Part shown: positions 1-7,498 of the stretch, piece by piece
How positions within the stretch are numbered: position 1 is the stretch's first letter
Layout: every line of letters starts with the position of its first letter
Program-made: the position numbers and the translations under genes
Source: CAZSLZ01 sp964607865
GTDB lineage: Bacteria > Vulcanimicrobiota > JAJTBE01 > CAZSLZ01
Assembly (NCBI GenBank): GCA_964607865.1
Contig: CAZSLZ010000069.1
Coordinates: 1-16,683, forward strand
Direction of reading: 5' to 3'
DNA: 16,683 bases
The notes under the pieces: model-generated
What the model saw: the letters and a program-made list of their open reading frames with translations, nothing else
The model's database searches: none
What the model was told of the DNA's origin: nothing

Positions 1-170
1 GTGGGAAAATCAGGAAAAGGCGATTCATAAAACACACCTATAAAACTTCGGAATCTCTTGTCCTCACCCTCAGATAGGTAGGGAATTGAAAATTGCAGGG
101 AAGGCGTTATACTTTTTTCAAAAGATGGAGTACTCTGCTCCTGCATTAAAGGTTGAAATTTATCTGACAT
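1..170 (-). CDS. N-terminal part of an unknown protein, cut by the window edge
   Basis: An open frame of 56 codons starts at an ATG (168-170) and runs off the left edge without a stop. It is preceded on the minus strand by a strong purine-rich ribosome binding site (GGAAAGGGG) six bases before the ATG, which is the main reason to believe it. The visible protein begins MSDKFQPLMQEQ, is polar and moderately acidic, and shows no signal peptide or membrane segment. I do not recognise a family from this fragment. It lies 102 bp downstream of the yggU-like gene on the same strand, with a perfect 16-bp palindrome in the gap, so it may have its own promoter rather than being the last gene of the fabF operon. 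Confidence 0.6.
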   Translation of the reverse strand, partial: MSDKFQPLMQEQSTPSFEKSITPSLQFSIPYLSEGEDKRFRSFIGVFYESPFPDFP

Positions 171-197
171 ATAATACCCCTTTCCAAAAATTCTTGA

Positions 198-213
198 ATG
201 TACTTAAGTACAT
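198..213. promoter_or_regulatory. Perfect 16-bp palindrome upstream of the left-edge gene
   Basis: ATGTACTTAAGTACAT reads identically on both strands. Flanking GAAT and ATTC extend the symmetry after one extra base on the right. It sits 28-43 bases before the start codon of the left-edge gene on the minus strand, where an operator for a dimeric repressor would be expected. No clear -35/-10 pair is visible around it, and no poly-T follows, so I prefer an operator to a terminator. The binding protein is unknown. Confidence 0.45.
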
Positions 214-272
214 AATTCAGCAATAATTAACTCATACCTGCTAAAACTGATTTTTTTCTGAAACTGGCTGGT

Positions 273-557
273 TTATAATACTGCTTTTATTTCATCATAT
301 CCCACATTCCTCAAAAAAACAGTTTTTTGCCTCGATTTTTCACCAGAGATAATCTGCACATTTCGTTTTTTTATATTAAACAGCCTGCAAAGAAATTTTA
401 TAATCGCCTTGTTTGCCTTACCCTCAACCGGAGGGGCAGAAATTTTTATGTTTAAAGAATCGCCATACAAACCGTTTATCATATCCGAGGAAGAACCAGG
501 AACTACATGGATTTTCATTTTTATTCCTTCAGCTTCTTCTTTATACCAAAGCCCCAT
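273..557 (-). CDS. YggU / DUF167 family protein
   Basis: A 94-residue protein matching the DUF167 (YggU) family over its full length. The family signatures are visible: APPVEGKANK at residues 41-50 and SGEKSRQK at 71-78, with a beta-rich N-terminus (KIHVVPGSSS) before them. Family members are small mixed alpha/beta proteins of unknown biochemical role. The start ATG overlaps the stop of rnc as TAATG, and an AGGTG ribosome binding site lies five bases upstream inside rnc, indicating translational coupling. The upstream residues WYKEEAEG fit the usual DUF167 N-terminus, so I keep this ATG rather than the internal Met14. Its position behind rnc is compatible with an RNA-related role, but that is only context. 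Confidence 0.9.
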   Translation of the reverse strand: MGLWYKEEAEGIKMKIHVVPGSSSDMINGLYGDSLNIKISAPPVEGKANKAIIKFLCRLFNIKKRNVQIISGEKSRQKTVFLRNVGYDEIKAVL

Positions 558-1273
558 TAAAACACCTGGGGTTTCTCATTTATCAATTTGTCAAGCAAAT
601 CCTTGGCAGCATTCTGCTCTGCTTCTTTTTTTGAATTGCCTCTGCCTATTCCCACAGCTTTTTCATTCACACAAACCTCCACTGTAAATAACCGCTGGTG
701 GGGCGGGCCCTCCTCGTGAACCACTTCATAAAAGGGTAAAGATTTGAACTCTTTCTGAGAATATTCCTGAAGGCATGATTTATTATCTTTTTTGGGAACA
801 TCAACAAGAATACAATTGGCAAAAACAAACTCTATAAATTCAAAAGCCCTTTCAAATCCCTGATCCAGATAAATTGCTCCGATAAAGGCTTCCAGGGAAT
901 CCGCCAAAATTGAAGTCCGATCTCTTCCACCCCGGTTTTCTTCTCCACTTCCCAGAAGTATATAATCTCCAAGCTCCATTTCACGGGCTCTTTTTGCCAG
1001 GGAATTTGAACTGACCAGACGGGACTTCAAAAGAGCAAGTTTGCCTTCTTCCCAATCGGGATATAACTTAAAAAGAAGATGGCTCACTACCAGCCCCAAT
1101 ACAGAATCTCCCAGAAACTCCAATCTCTCGTTGCTCACTTCAATATATTCATTTTCATATACAAAGGAATCATGAACAAAACAACGTAACAATAATTTTT
1201 TATTGTTAAACTCCAGGTTATACCTTTTTGACAAAGATTCTAATTTTTCTAACTCCGACTCAAAACTATCCAT
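557..1273 (-). CDS. rnc: Ribonuclease III
   Basis: Cleaves double-stranded RNA, processing rRNA precursors and some mRNAs in the cytoplasm. From the ATG at 1273 the protein has 238 residues, normal for the family. The RNase III signature NERLEFLGDS is at residues 48-57, giving the metal-binding/catalytic acids E49, E52 and D56; the second pair, D125 and E128, lies in ILADSLEAFIGA. A double-stranded RNA binding domain occupies about residues 164-231, with the typical basic end GRGNSKKEAEQNAAKDLL. The frame could extend to a TTG at 1291, but the ATG at 1273 is more plausible. It overlaps the fabF stop by eight bases (ATGGATAG) and has no good ribosome binding site, so translation probably depends on ribosomes finishing fabF. 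The fabF-rnc order is common in bacteria. Confidence 0.97.
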   Translation of the reverse strand: MDSFESELEKLESLSKRYNLEFNNKKLLLRCFVHDSFVYENEYIEVSNERLEFLGDSVLGLVVSHLLFKLYPDWEEGKLALLKSRLVSSNSLAKRAREMELGDYILLGSGEENRGGRDRTSILADSLEAFIGAIYLDQGFERAFEFIEFVFANCILVDVPKKDNKSCLQEYSQKEFKSLPFYEVVHEEGPPHQRLFTVEVCVNEKAVGIGRGNSKKEAEQNAAKDLLDKLINEKPQVF

Positions 1274-2516
1274 TGTATTTCTTAACAACAATTACCGAGT
1301 TAGTCCCTCCAAAACCAAAAGAATTGCTCATGGCATATTCGACTTTTCGTTTCTCTGATGTATTAGGTACATAGTTGAGATCACATTCAGGGTCCGGTTC
1401 TTCCTGGTTGATAGTCGGGGGAATTTCGTCATTGACAGTAGCCAGAATCGAAATAAGAGCTTCGATCGCCCCTGCAGCGCCCAGCAGATGGCCTATCATG
1501 GATTTTGTAGAAGAAATGGCAACTTTTTTGGCGTGTTCTCCAAAAACACGTTTTATAGCGTTTGTTTCAGCAATATCTCCAAGAGGCGTAGAAGTTCCAT
1601 GGGCATTAATATAATCTATTTTGGCCGGTTCTATTCCAGCGTCTTTTAAAGCTATGTTCATGGCTACTACAGGCCCGTCGCCCTCTTTCATGGGCTGTGT
1701 TATATGATATGCATCTGCACTCATTCCAAAACCGACTACTTCAGCATAAATGTGGGCATTTCTTGCTTTTGCATGTTTCAATTCTTCCAGCATTAAAACC
1801 GAAGCGCCTTCAGCCATTACAAAGCCATCACGTTTTTTATCAAAGGGGCGGGAGGCTTTTTCAGGATTATCATTATTAAACGAAATGGCTTTCATTGATG
1901 AAAAACCGGCAACTGCCAGAGGAGTGATAGAGCCTTCAGAACCTCCTACCAGCATGAGATCAGCTTTTCCGCTTCTGATGGTTTCAAAGCCAAAACCTAT
2001 GTTATGGTTACCGGTCGCGCAAGCTGTTACTATGCTGAAGTTGGGTCCTTTCAGGTTATAATCGATAGCAGCCAAACCCGAACACATATTAATCAGCATC
2101 ATAGGAATAAAGAATGGGCTTACCCTTCCAGGGCCTTTTTCCAGCAAGGTTTCATGAGTTGACTGAAAAGTGCTCATACCCCCGATTCCCGATCCTATGG
2201 CACAACCGATTTTGTAGGATAACTCCTCGGTTATTTCAAGTTTGCAGTCATCCATGCAAAGTTTAGTAGCTGCTTTGGAAAACTGCAGGAAACGATCATA
2301 TCTTTTTGCTTCTTTACGAGCCATAAAATCCTCAGGATTAAAATCTTTTACCTCAGCGGCAATTTGAGCGCTAAAGCCTTCGGGATTGAACTGGGTGATT
2401 TTACCGACTGCTGAATTACCTGCAATCAGATTTTTCCATAAAACGTCAATACCTACCCCAAAGGGTGAAACTGCTGAAATACCTGTTACTACCACTCTTC
2501 TGTTGTTGTTATCCAT
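1266..2516 (-). CDS. fabF: 3-oxoacyl-[acyl-carrier-protein] synthase II
   Basis: Condenses malonyl-ACP with a growing acyl-ACP in the elongation cycle of type II fatty-acid synthesis. The 416-residue length is standard. The Cys-His-His catalytic triad is complete: C166 in VTACATGNHNIG, H306 in INAHGTSTPLGD, and H343 in SMIGHLLGAAGA. The glycine-rich C-terminus FGFGGTN is also intact. The start ATG is preceded by a clear GAGAGGTG ribosome binding site. It heads the overlapping fabF-rnc-yggU series. The acyl carrier protein gene that usually sits immediately upstream is absent; the 107-bp gap and a cyclase gene are there instead. I see no convincing -35/-10 in that gap. Confidence 0.98.
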   Translation of the reverse strand: MDNNNRRVVVTGISAVSPFGVGIDVLWKNLIAGNSAVGKITQFNPEGFSAQIAAEVKDFNPEDFMARKEAKRYDRFLQFSKAATKLCMDDCKLEITEELSYKIGCAIGSGIGGMSTFQSTHETLLEKGPGRVSPFFIPMMLINMCSGLAAIDYNLKGPNFSIVTACATGNHNIGFGFETIRSGKADLMLVGGSEGSITPLAVAGFSSMKAISFNNDNPEKASRPFDKKRDGFVMAEGASVLMLEELKHAKARNAHIYAEVVGFGMSADAYHITQPMKEGDGPVVAMNIALKDAGIEPAKIDYINAHGTSTPLGDIAETNAIKRVFGEHAKKVAISSTKSMIGHLLGAAGAIEALISILATVNDEIPPTINQEEPDPECDLNYVPNTSEKRKVEYAMSNSFGFGGTNSVIVVKKYNG

Positions 2517-2623
2517 TTTTCACCTCTCGGAAACATAAAAATTAAGATCTATGCCAAAAAATAAGTTTTTTGTGTTATTTTCTATTTATCTCAGTATTCC
2601 TTCTTTTAAAAACAAGCAAACTC

Positions 2624-4432
2624 TTATTTTAAAACCCCAAAAACTTTTAACGAACGGCTTTTCCCCTTCACCGTTACTTCCCCCAGATCTTTTATTTTAA
2701 AGTGTTCTCCTGTTTCAACGAAGGTGTTTTCATCTATAATTATATCTGAACCCATATTTTTGGTCAGTCCTTCCAGGCGGGAAGCTGTATTTACAACATC
2801 CCCAATTACAGTATATTCTTTACGGGTTTTTTCCCCAACAAACCCCTGCGCCACTTCCCCGGAGGCAATACCAACCCCGATTCTTATCAGGGGCATGTCG
2901 GGCCGTGATTTATCACAATTCATTTTTCTCACCGCATCCTGCATTTCCAACCCAGCTTTTACCGCCCAATATGAATGATTCTCCAGCTTATCAGGTACTC
3001 CAAAGGAAACCATGACACCGTCGCCCATATAATCCAGGACATAACCTTTATTATCCTTAATAACTTTATGAATAATAGAATGATATTCGTTTAAAAGTGC
3101 AAGAACTTTTTCAGGGGGCAAATTTTCCGAGAGTGTCGTATAATTTCGAATGTCTGAAAACAACACCGAAGCTGAAGTCAACTCACTTCCCAGTTCGGTT
3201 TCTTTTTCCGATCTCAGAATTTTTTCAACCACATTACGGGGTAAAAATTGAGTAAACAGATTCCGCACTCTGTTTGACTCATATAATAATACTCCAAACC
3301 AGCAAATACAAACCATGAATGAAGGTATCATGTATTCTATCCATAAACCCTTATTCACAAAAAAGAATCTGACCACAAAATAATAAACCGCCAATTCCAG
3401 AATCAACACAGGTATAGCCTGAATATAATTAAGCCTGAACATGGAAACAATTATGAGAATGCACAGTAAAACTCCAGCTGACCAGGAAAAGATTCCACCA
3501 GCCTTATCGATCCACCTTTCTTCCAACAGGGTCTGTATCAGATTAGCGTGAATTTCACCACCGGGAATTATTTCCGTTATTTCGTTATTTGCCTTAAGGG
3601 TTTTCCGGGGTATTTTGAACCTGTCCAGGGGATCGGTTACAGAAAAAATCAAAACAATCTTATCTTTAACCAGTTCATCTGAATAATTCTTTTTATATAT
3701 ATCGGCATAAGAATACCGGGGATAGGTCTTACCACAGAAATTAACAAACATGTAGTTGTTTGTAATAGGAATTTTTTTGTCATTTAACAGCAGAAAATCT
3801 TTTTCGGGACTCATTCTGACTTGAGAATCAGGCAATTCACAGTATTTTTTTATTACACTCAGAAACAGGGGGTCAAGATGAAGAGATTTCTCATCTTTAT
3901 CTATGGCAGCCCTCCTTATGATTCCATCCCTGTCTTTTTTTAATTCCGGGCTTGCTTTTACCGTTGCTGCATTCAGGGCGCCAAAAGGGTTTAAGAGATA
4001 AGTTCCACCTTCTTCATCCACTTTAAGAAAAACCACTGTTATAACATTACCAGCTTCTTCTGCCGCCCTGGCCATTTTCTTATCATCAGCGGCATCTTTT
4101 TCACCTATAAACGCCACATCAAAAGCTATAACCTTTGCCCCGGAAGCTTTCAGGTTTCTGATAACCTTGCCATGATAACTTCTTGGCCAAGGGAAAGGAC
4201 CAAGTTCCCGATCAGATTTTTCGTCCAGGGTTATGGCAACTATATCTTGTGAAGGTTCATAAATCCCCTGGCTGTTCATATGGCTGTCATAAATTTTAAG
4301 TTCCAGAGAATGAATTTTATCAATAAAAAAACAAATAACCGGAACATCGACGGTATCAAATACAAAATAAAGAGCCCCAAGAAAAAGAGAGCCCACAAGA
4401 ATTACAATTAACCCTTTTAATCTTCGGTCCAA
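2624..4432 (-). CDS. CHASE2-domain class III adenylate/guanylate cyclase, membrane bound
   Basis: A predicted receptor cyclase of 602 residues making a cyclic nucleotide second messenger from ATP or GTP. It has an N-terminal membrane helix (about 7-25). An extracytoplasmic CHASE2 sensor follows (about 45-305), with typical DIVAITLDEKS, GPFPWPR and AKVIAFDVAF. About three membrane helices lie between 315 and 385. The class III catalytic domain (about 418-600) has metal ligands D427 (LFSDIRNYT) and D471 (YMGDGVM), and transition-state residues N548 and R552 (VVNTASRLE). The two purine-specifying positions are D467, where Lys is usual for adenylate cyclases, and T541. Substrate choice is therefore uncertain. 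The start is a TTG (4430-4432) behind a GGGGG ribosome binding site; no in-frame ATG fits. It is transcribed divergently from the IPT/TIG gene and lies upstream of fabF on the same strand. Confidence 0.93.
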   Translation of the reverse strand: MDRRLKGLIVILVGSLFLGALYFVFDTVDVPVICFFIDKIHSLELKIYDSHMNSQGIYEPSQDIVAITLDEKSDRELGPFPWPRSYHGKVIRNLKASGAKVIAFDVAFIGEKDAADDKKMARAAEEAGNVITVVFLKVDEEGGTYLLNPFGALNAATVKASPELKKDRDGIIRRAAIDKDEKSLHLDPLFLSVIKKYCELPDSQVRMSPEKDFLLLNDKKIPITNNYMFVNFCGKTYPRYSYADIYKKNYSDELVKDKIVLIFSVTDPLDRFKIPRKTLKANNEITEIIPGGEIHANLIQTLLEERWIDKAGGIFSWSAGVLLCILIIVSMFRLNYIQAIPVLILELAVYYFVVRFFFVNKGLWIEYMIPSFMVCICWFGVLLYESNRVRNLFTQFLPRNVVEKILRSEKETELGSELTSASVLFSDIRNYTTLSENLPPEKVLALLNEYHSIIHKVIKDNKGYVLDYMGDGVMVSFGVPDKLENHSYWAVKAGLEMQDAVRKMNCDKSRPDMPLIRIGVGIASGEVAQGFVGEKTRKEYTVIGDVVNTASRLEGLTKNMGSDIIIDENTFVETGEHFKIKDLGEVTVKGKSRSLKVFGVLK

Positions 4433-4551
4433 ATTTTTACCCCCGAGAGTTTTTATGAAAATTCTTTATTATTTTAATACTTCCTGTATATGTGATGGAA
4501 AGGATAAAATAAATACCAGAGAGAAAAAAGAAAAAAACCGGGGAGGCCAAC

Positions 4552-5718
4552 ATGAAAAAAACAATCTATTGTATTTTATTGATCCTGATACTTTCAGCCC
4601 AACTATCCGCGCAGGAAGACATGGAAGTTAAATATCTTTCTCCTTCCAGCGGAGGGGCAGGAACAGTTGTAGCCATCTATGGAAAAAACCTGGGCTCAAC
4701 ACCGGGAAAAGCATGGTTCGGTTCCATCCCAGCTGAAATTCTATCCTGGACAGAAGAAAAAGCAGAAATAGTAGTCCCATCGGATGTAAAACCCACAGAT
4801 TTAAAAGAAACCGGACGAAGAAAAAGGCTGGTTTTACCTGTGGTTATTGAAACTGCCACCGGCGCCAAATCAGAAATTAAAGCTTTTGATATTCTTCCTC
4901 GGATAAAGCGGATTTCACCTAATCATGGAAGCCCGGGCCTGGAAATTGAAATTAAGGGAACCAACTTCGGAGATTATATAGATTGGGGAAAAGCCTACGT
5001 TGGTTCAACCCCAGTAAAAATCAAACAATGGACTTCCAACAAAATACTGGTAATTTTGCCAGATTCCGTAAAGCCTTATGAACTAAAATTGGACCGGAGA
5101 AAAAATAATACTGTTGACCTGGTAGTACAGGCGGGTAAATTGAGAAGCAAACCCCGGCAATTAAAATGGGAACCCGAGCTCCATGGTTTTTCTCCCTACC
5201 ATGGAGGCGCTGGAACCTCTGTTCAAATAAAGGGCAAGGGCTTCGGCAGAATAAAATCGTCGGTTAAAGTTTTATTCGGGCAGGCTGAAGCTGAAATAAT
5301 ATCGGTAAAGAACGATCGTATTGGAGTAAAAGTTCCGGGGAACATAAAACCTGCAAATCTCAAAGATAATTCCATTCCTGTTAAAGTTTTTTCAGGAGGA
5401 GTGTATTCAAAGGAAAAATTATTCAACGTTCAGCCCCGTATTTTCAGCTTGGCTCCTTATCAAAGCAGGGGTGGTATTCTGGCAATAGTTGGTTACAATC
5501 TGGGAACCAATTCTGAAGGTAATCAGGTTTTCATAAAGTCCCAGAAGAATTCCAGTTTTTTAAAGCCCGGAATAATCAGCTGGAAAGATGGAAAAATTGA
5601 ATTCCAGATACCCTCGGATATAAACAAAACTGATGAAAATATCAGGTATGAAATCTGGGTAAAACTTGGCAACCTGGAATCTAACAAACGGGAGTACATA
5701 TATTTAAAAAGCAGATAG
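4552..5718 (+). CDS. Secreted protein made of four tandem IPT/TIG repeats
   Basis: A 388-residue exported protein of unknown function. Residues 1-20 form a signal peptide (MKK, hydrophobic core, LSA cleavage site). The rest is four immunoglobulin-like IPT/TIG repeats at about 26-116, 117-208, 209-295 and 296-388. Each opens with a [FIL](S/A)P.....GG or G.PG motif followed by I.G.NLG or I.GTNFG, as in YLSPSSGGAGTVVAIYGKNL and ISPNHGSPGLEIEIKGTNFG. The first three repeats share a further P.xVKPxxLK-type element (residues 76-85, 170-179, 262-271). There is no catalytic motif, C-terminal anchor or sorting signal, so it is probably a periplasmic or extracellular binding or structural protein. GGAGG lies seven bases before the ATG. 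It is divergent from the cyclase gene across a 119-bp gap. Confidence 0.88.
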   Translation: MKKTIYCILLILILSAQLSAQEDMEVKYLSPSSGGAGTVVAIYGKNLGSTPGKAWFGSIPAEILSWTEEKAEIVVPSDVKPTDLKETGRRKRLVLPVVIETATGAKSEIKAFDILPRIKRISPNHGSPGLEIEIKGTNFGDYIDWGKAYVGSTPVKIKQWTSNKILVILPDSVKPYELKLDRRKNNTVDLVVQAGKLRSKPRQLKWEPELHGFSPYHGGAGTSVQIKGKGFGRIKSSVKVLFGQAEAEIISVKNDRIGVKVPGNIKPANLKDNSIPVKVFSGGVYSKEKLFNVQPRIFSLAPYQSRGGILAIVGYNLGTNSEGNQVFIKSQKNSSFLKPGIISWKDGKIEFQIPSDINKTDENIRYEIWVKLGNLESNKREYIYLKSR

Positions 5719-5722
5719 AATC

Positions 5723-5751
5723 TTGTAATATATTTTAAAATCATTTATAAT
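5723..5751 (+). promoter_or_regulatory. Sigma70-type promoter for the nucleoside kinase gene
   Basis: TTGTAA (5723-5728, four of six matches to the -35 consensus) and TATAAT (5746-5751, perfect -10) are separated by exactly 17 bp in the 86-bp gap after the IPT/TIG gene. Transcription would start near 5758, giving a leader of about 47 bases before the ATG at 5805. It probably drives both the nucleoside kinase gene and the histidine-kinase-like gene behind it. Confidence 0.65.
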
Positions 5752-5804
5752 ACTTATTTGGTCAATTTACTCTGTTGTAGTCGTGAAAAGAAAGGAACAA
5801 CATA

Positions 5805-7478
5805 ATGCCGCAAACTATAAAGGTTTACCTCAAGGATGGCAGCTCCCTCCTGGTCAAGAAAGGCACACCTCTGATTGACATAGCAAAGAAAGTGATAAAA
5901 AACCCCAGGCATCCCATTCTGGGAGCAATAGTAAACAATAAAATCCACGACTTATGGGAAGAACCCACCGACAACTCCCAGGTTATCTTTATTGATCACA
6001 CCAACCCCGACGGATACAGGATACTGACCAGAGGCTTCACTATGGTTCTGGTTAAAGCTGCCCGGGATTTATTTCCCGATCGCAGAATCAAAGTGCTTCA
6101 CTCTTTGTCCAAGGGTTTGTTCTGCCGGTGGTCCAACGGAATTCCCATGAATAGGGAAACTTTGAAAAAACTCAAAAAACGAATGGATGAAATTATAAAA
6201 ACCGGCTTAAAATTTGAACGCACCAAGATGGACAAAGATGAAGCCCTGGAACTGTTTAAAAAGGAAGAACTGCCGGACAAATCCAAGTTATTGAAGTTCC
6301 GGCGAAAGAAGACCATGAAAGTATATACCCTGGAAGGTTATACGGATTATTTCTTCGGCCGGCTTCCCCCCTCCACAGATGTGCTGGGCAAATTTGAACT
6401 TAGGTTTTACTCGCCGGGATTAATTTTGCGTTTTCCCACCCCGGATTACCCGGATCAGCTTCCCCCTTATCATGAACAGACAAAAGTTGCAAAGATTTAC
6501 TCCGAGTATAAAAAATGGATTGAAATCATGGAAGTTTCGGATATTGCTTCTTTGAACAATATAATAATGAACGGCGAAATAAACGATCTTATCAGGGTCG
6601 CCGAGGCACTGCATGAAAAGAAGATTGCCCGAATCGCTGATGAAATTGCTAAACACCGCGAAGAAATAAAACTTATTCTTATAGCTGGGCCTTCCTCATC
6701 GGGAAAAACCACCTTCGCCCAGAGGCTTCGAGTGCAACTGATTGTAAACGGATTCAGGCCCATTACGGTATCTCTTGATGATTATTTTGTTGACAAGGAT
6801 AAAACTCCACTGGACGAGGACGGCAACTTTGATTTTGACCATATTGACGCCATCGACATAGCGCTTTTTAACGAGCATCTGCAAATGTTGATGATGGAAA
6901 AAGAGGTTTTCATTCCCAGGTTTGATTTTAAACTGGGAAGAAGAATTCCGGACCATAAGAAATTAAGGCTTTCCCCAAAAAACGTTCTTATGGTGGAAGG
7001 AATCCATGGGCTGAATAAGAAATTGAGCGAATCGGTGCCCCCGGAAAACAAGTTCAAGATTTACGTTTCCGCCCTGACCGCCTTGAACCTGGACAACCAC
7101 AACCGGATTCCCACTACCGATACCAGAATAATCAGAAGAATAGTCAGGGACAGCCGGTTTCGAAATCACACAGCAATGGAAACCATTTACCAGTGGCCCT
7201 CGGTTCGAAGAGGCGAAGAAAACTTTATTTTTCCTTTCCAGGAAGAAGCTGACGTGATGTTCAATTCGGCATTGATCTATGAGTTGGCGGTTTTAAAATC
7301 TTTTGTAGAACCCCTGCTGAGAAAGATACCCCCAACCGAACCGGCATTTGCAGAAGCCAAGAGGCTTCTGAGTTTTACTGATAATTTCCTGGAAATCGGC
7401 ACCGATGAAATTCCCCCAAACTCTATTTTAAGAGAGTTCATAGGAGCAACCTGCTTCTTCAAGATGGAAGTAGTATAA
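5805..7478 (+). CDS. TGS-domain / uridine kinase-like nucleoside kinase
   Basis: A 557-residue cytoplasmic fusion protein expected to phosphorylate a nucleoside such as uridine or cytidine, in salvage. The N-terminus (about 3-65, IKVYLKDGSSLLVKKGTPL) is a TGS domain like that of threonyl-tRNA synthetase. The next part, to about 280, resembles the accessory region following TGS in that synthetase, but without its aminoacylation core. The C-terminal half (about 288-490) is a uridine kinase/phosphoribulokinase domain with Walker A GPSSSGKTT (295-303), SLDDYF (323-328, with the likely catalytic acid) and VEGIHGLN (397-404). This arrangement is known in several bacterial phyla. AAAGGA precedes the ATG. 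The gene has its own promoter, and the next gene follows after 20 bp. Confidence 0.92.
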   Translation: MPQTIKVYLKDGSSLLVKKGTPLIDIAKKVIKNPRHPILGAIVNNKIHDLWEEPTDNSQVIFIDHTNPDGYRILTRGFTMVLVKAARDLFPDRRIKVLHSLSKGLFCRWSNGIPMNRETLKKLKKRMDEIIKTGLKFERTKMDKDEALELFKKEELPDKSKLLKFRRKKTMKVYTLEGYTDYFFGRLPPSTDVLGKFELRFYSPGLILRFPTPDYPDQLPPYHEQTKVAKIYSEYKKWIEIMEVSDIASLNNIIMNGEINDLIRVAEALHEKKIARIADEIAKHREEIKLILIAGPSSSGKTTFAQRLRVQLIVNGFRPITVSLDDYFVDKDKTPLDEDGNFDFDHIDAIDIALFNEHLQMLMMEKEVFIPRFDFKLGRRIPDHKKLRLSPKNVLMVEGIHGLNKKLSESVPPENKFKIYVSALTALNLDNHNRIPTTDTRIIRRIVRDSRFRNHTAMETIYQWPSVRRGEENFIFPFQEEADVMFNSALIYELAVLKSFVEPLLRKIPPTEPAFAEAKRLLSFTDNFLEIGTDEIPPNSILREFIGATCFFKMEVV

Positions 7479-7498
7479 ATATAAAATGGAGGACAATT

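Noticed and set aside
409..687. Plus-strand open frames across the yggU/rnc junction.
   Set aside because: They are antisense to two clearly recognised genes and have no convincing ribosome site or family resemblance.
1266..1291. A TTG at 1291 as the rnc start.
   Set aside because: The ATG at 1273 gives a normal RNase III N-terminus and a typical stop/start overlap; the TTG adds six residues of no family support.
2517..2623. A possible acpP gene between the cyclase and fabF, as in many fab clusters.
   Set aside because: The 107-bp gap is too short for an acyl carrier protein of about 78 codons, and no DSL motif is present.
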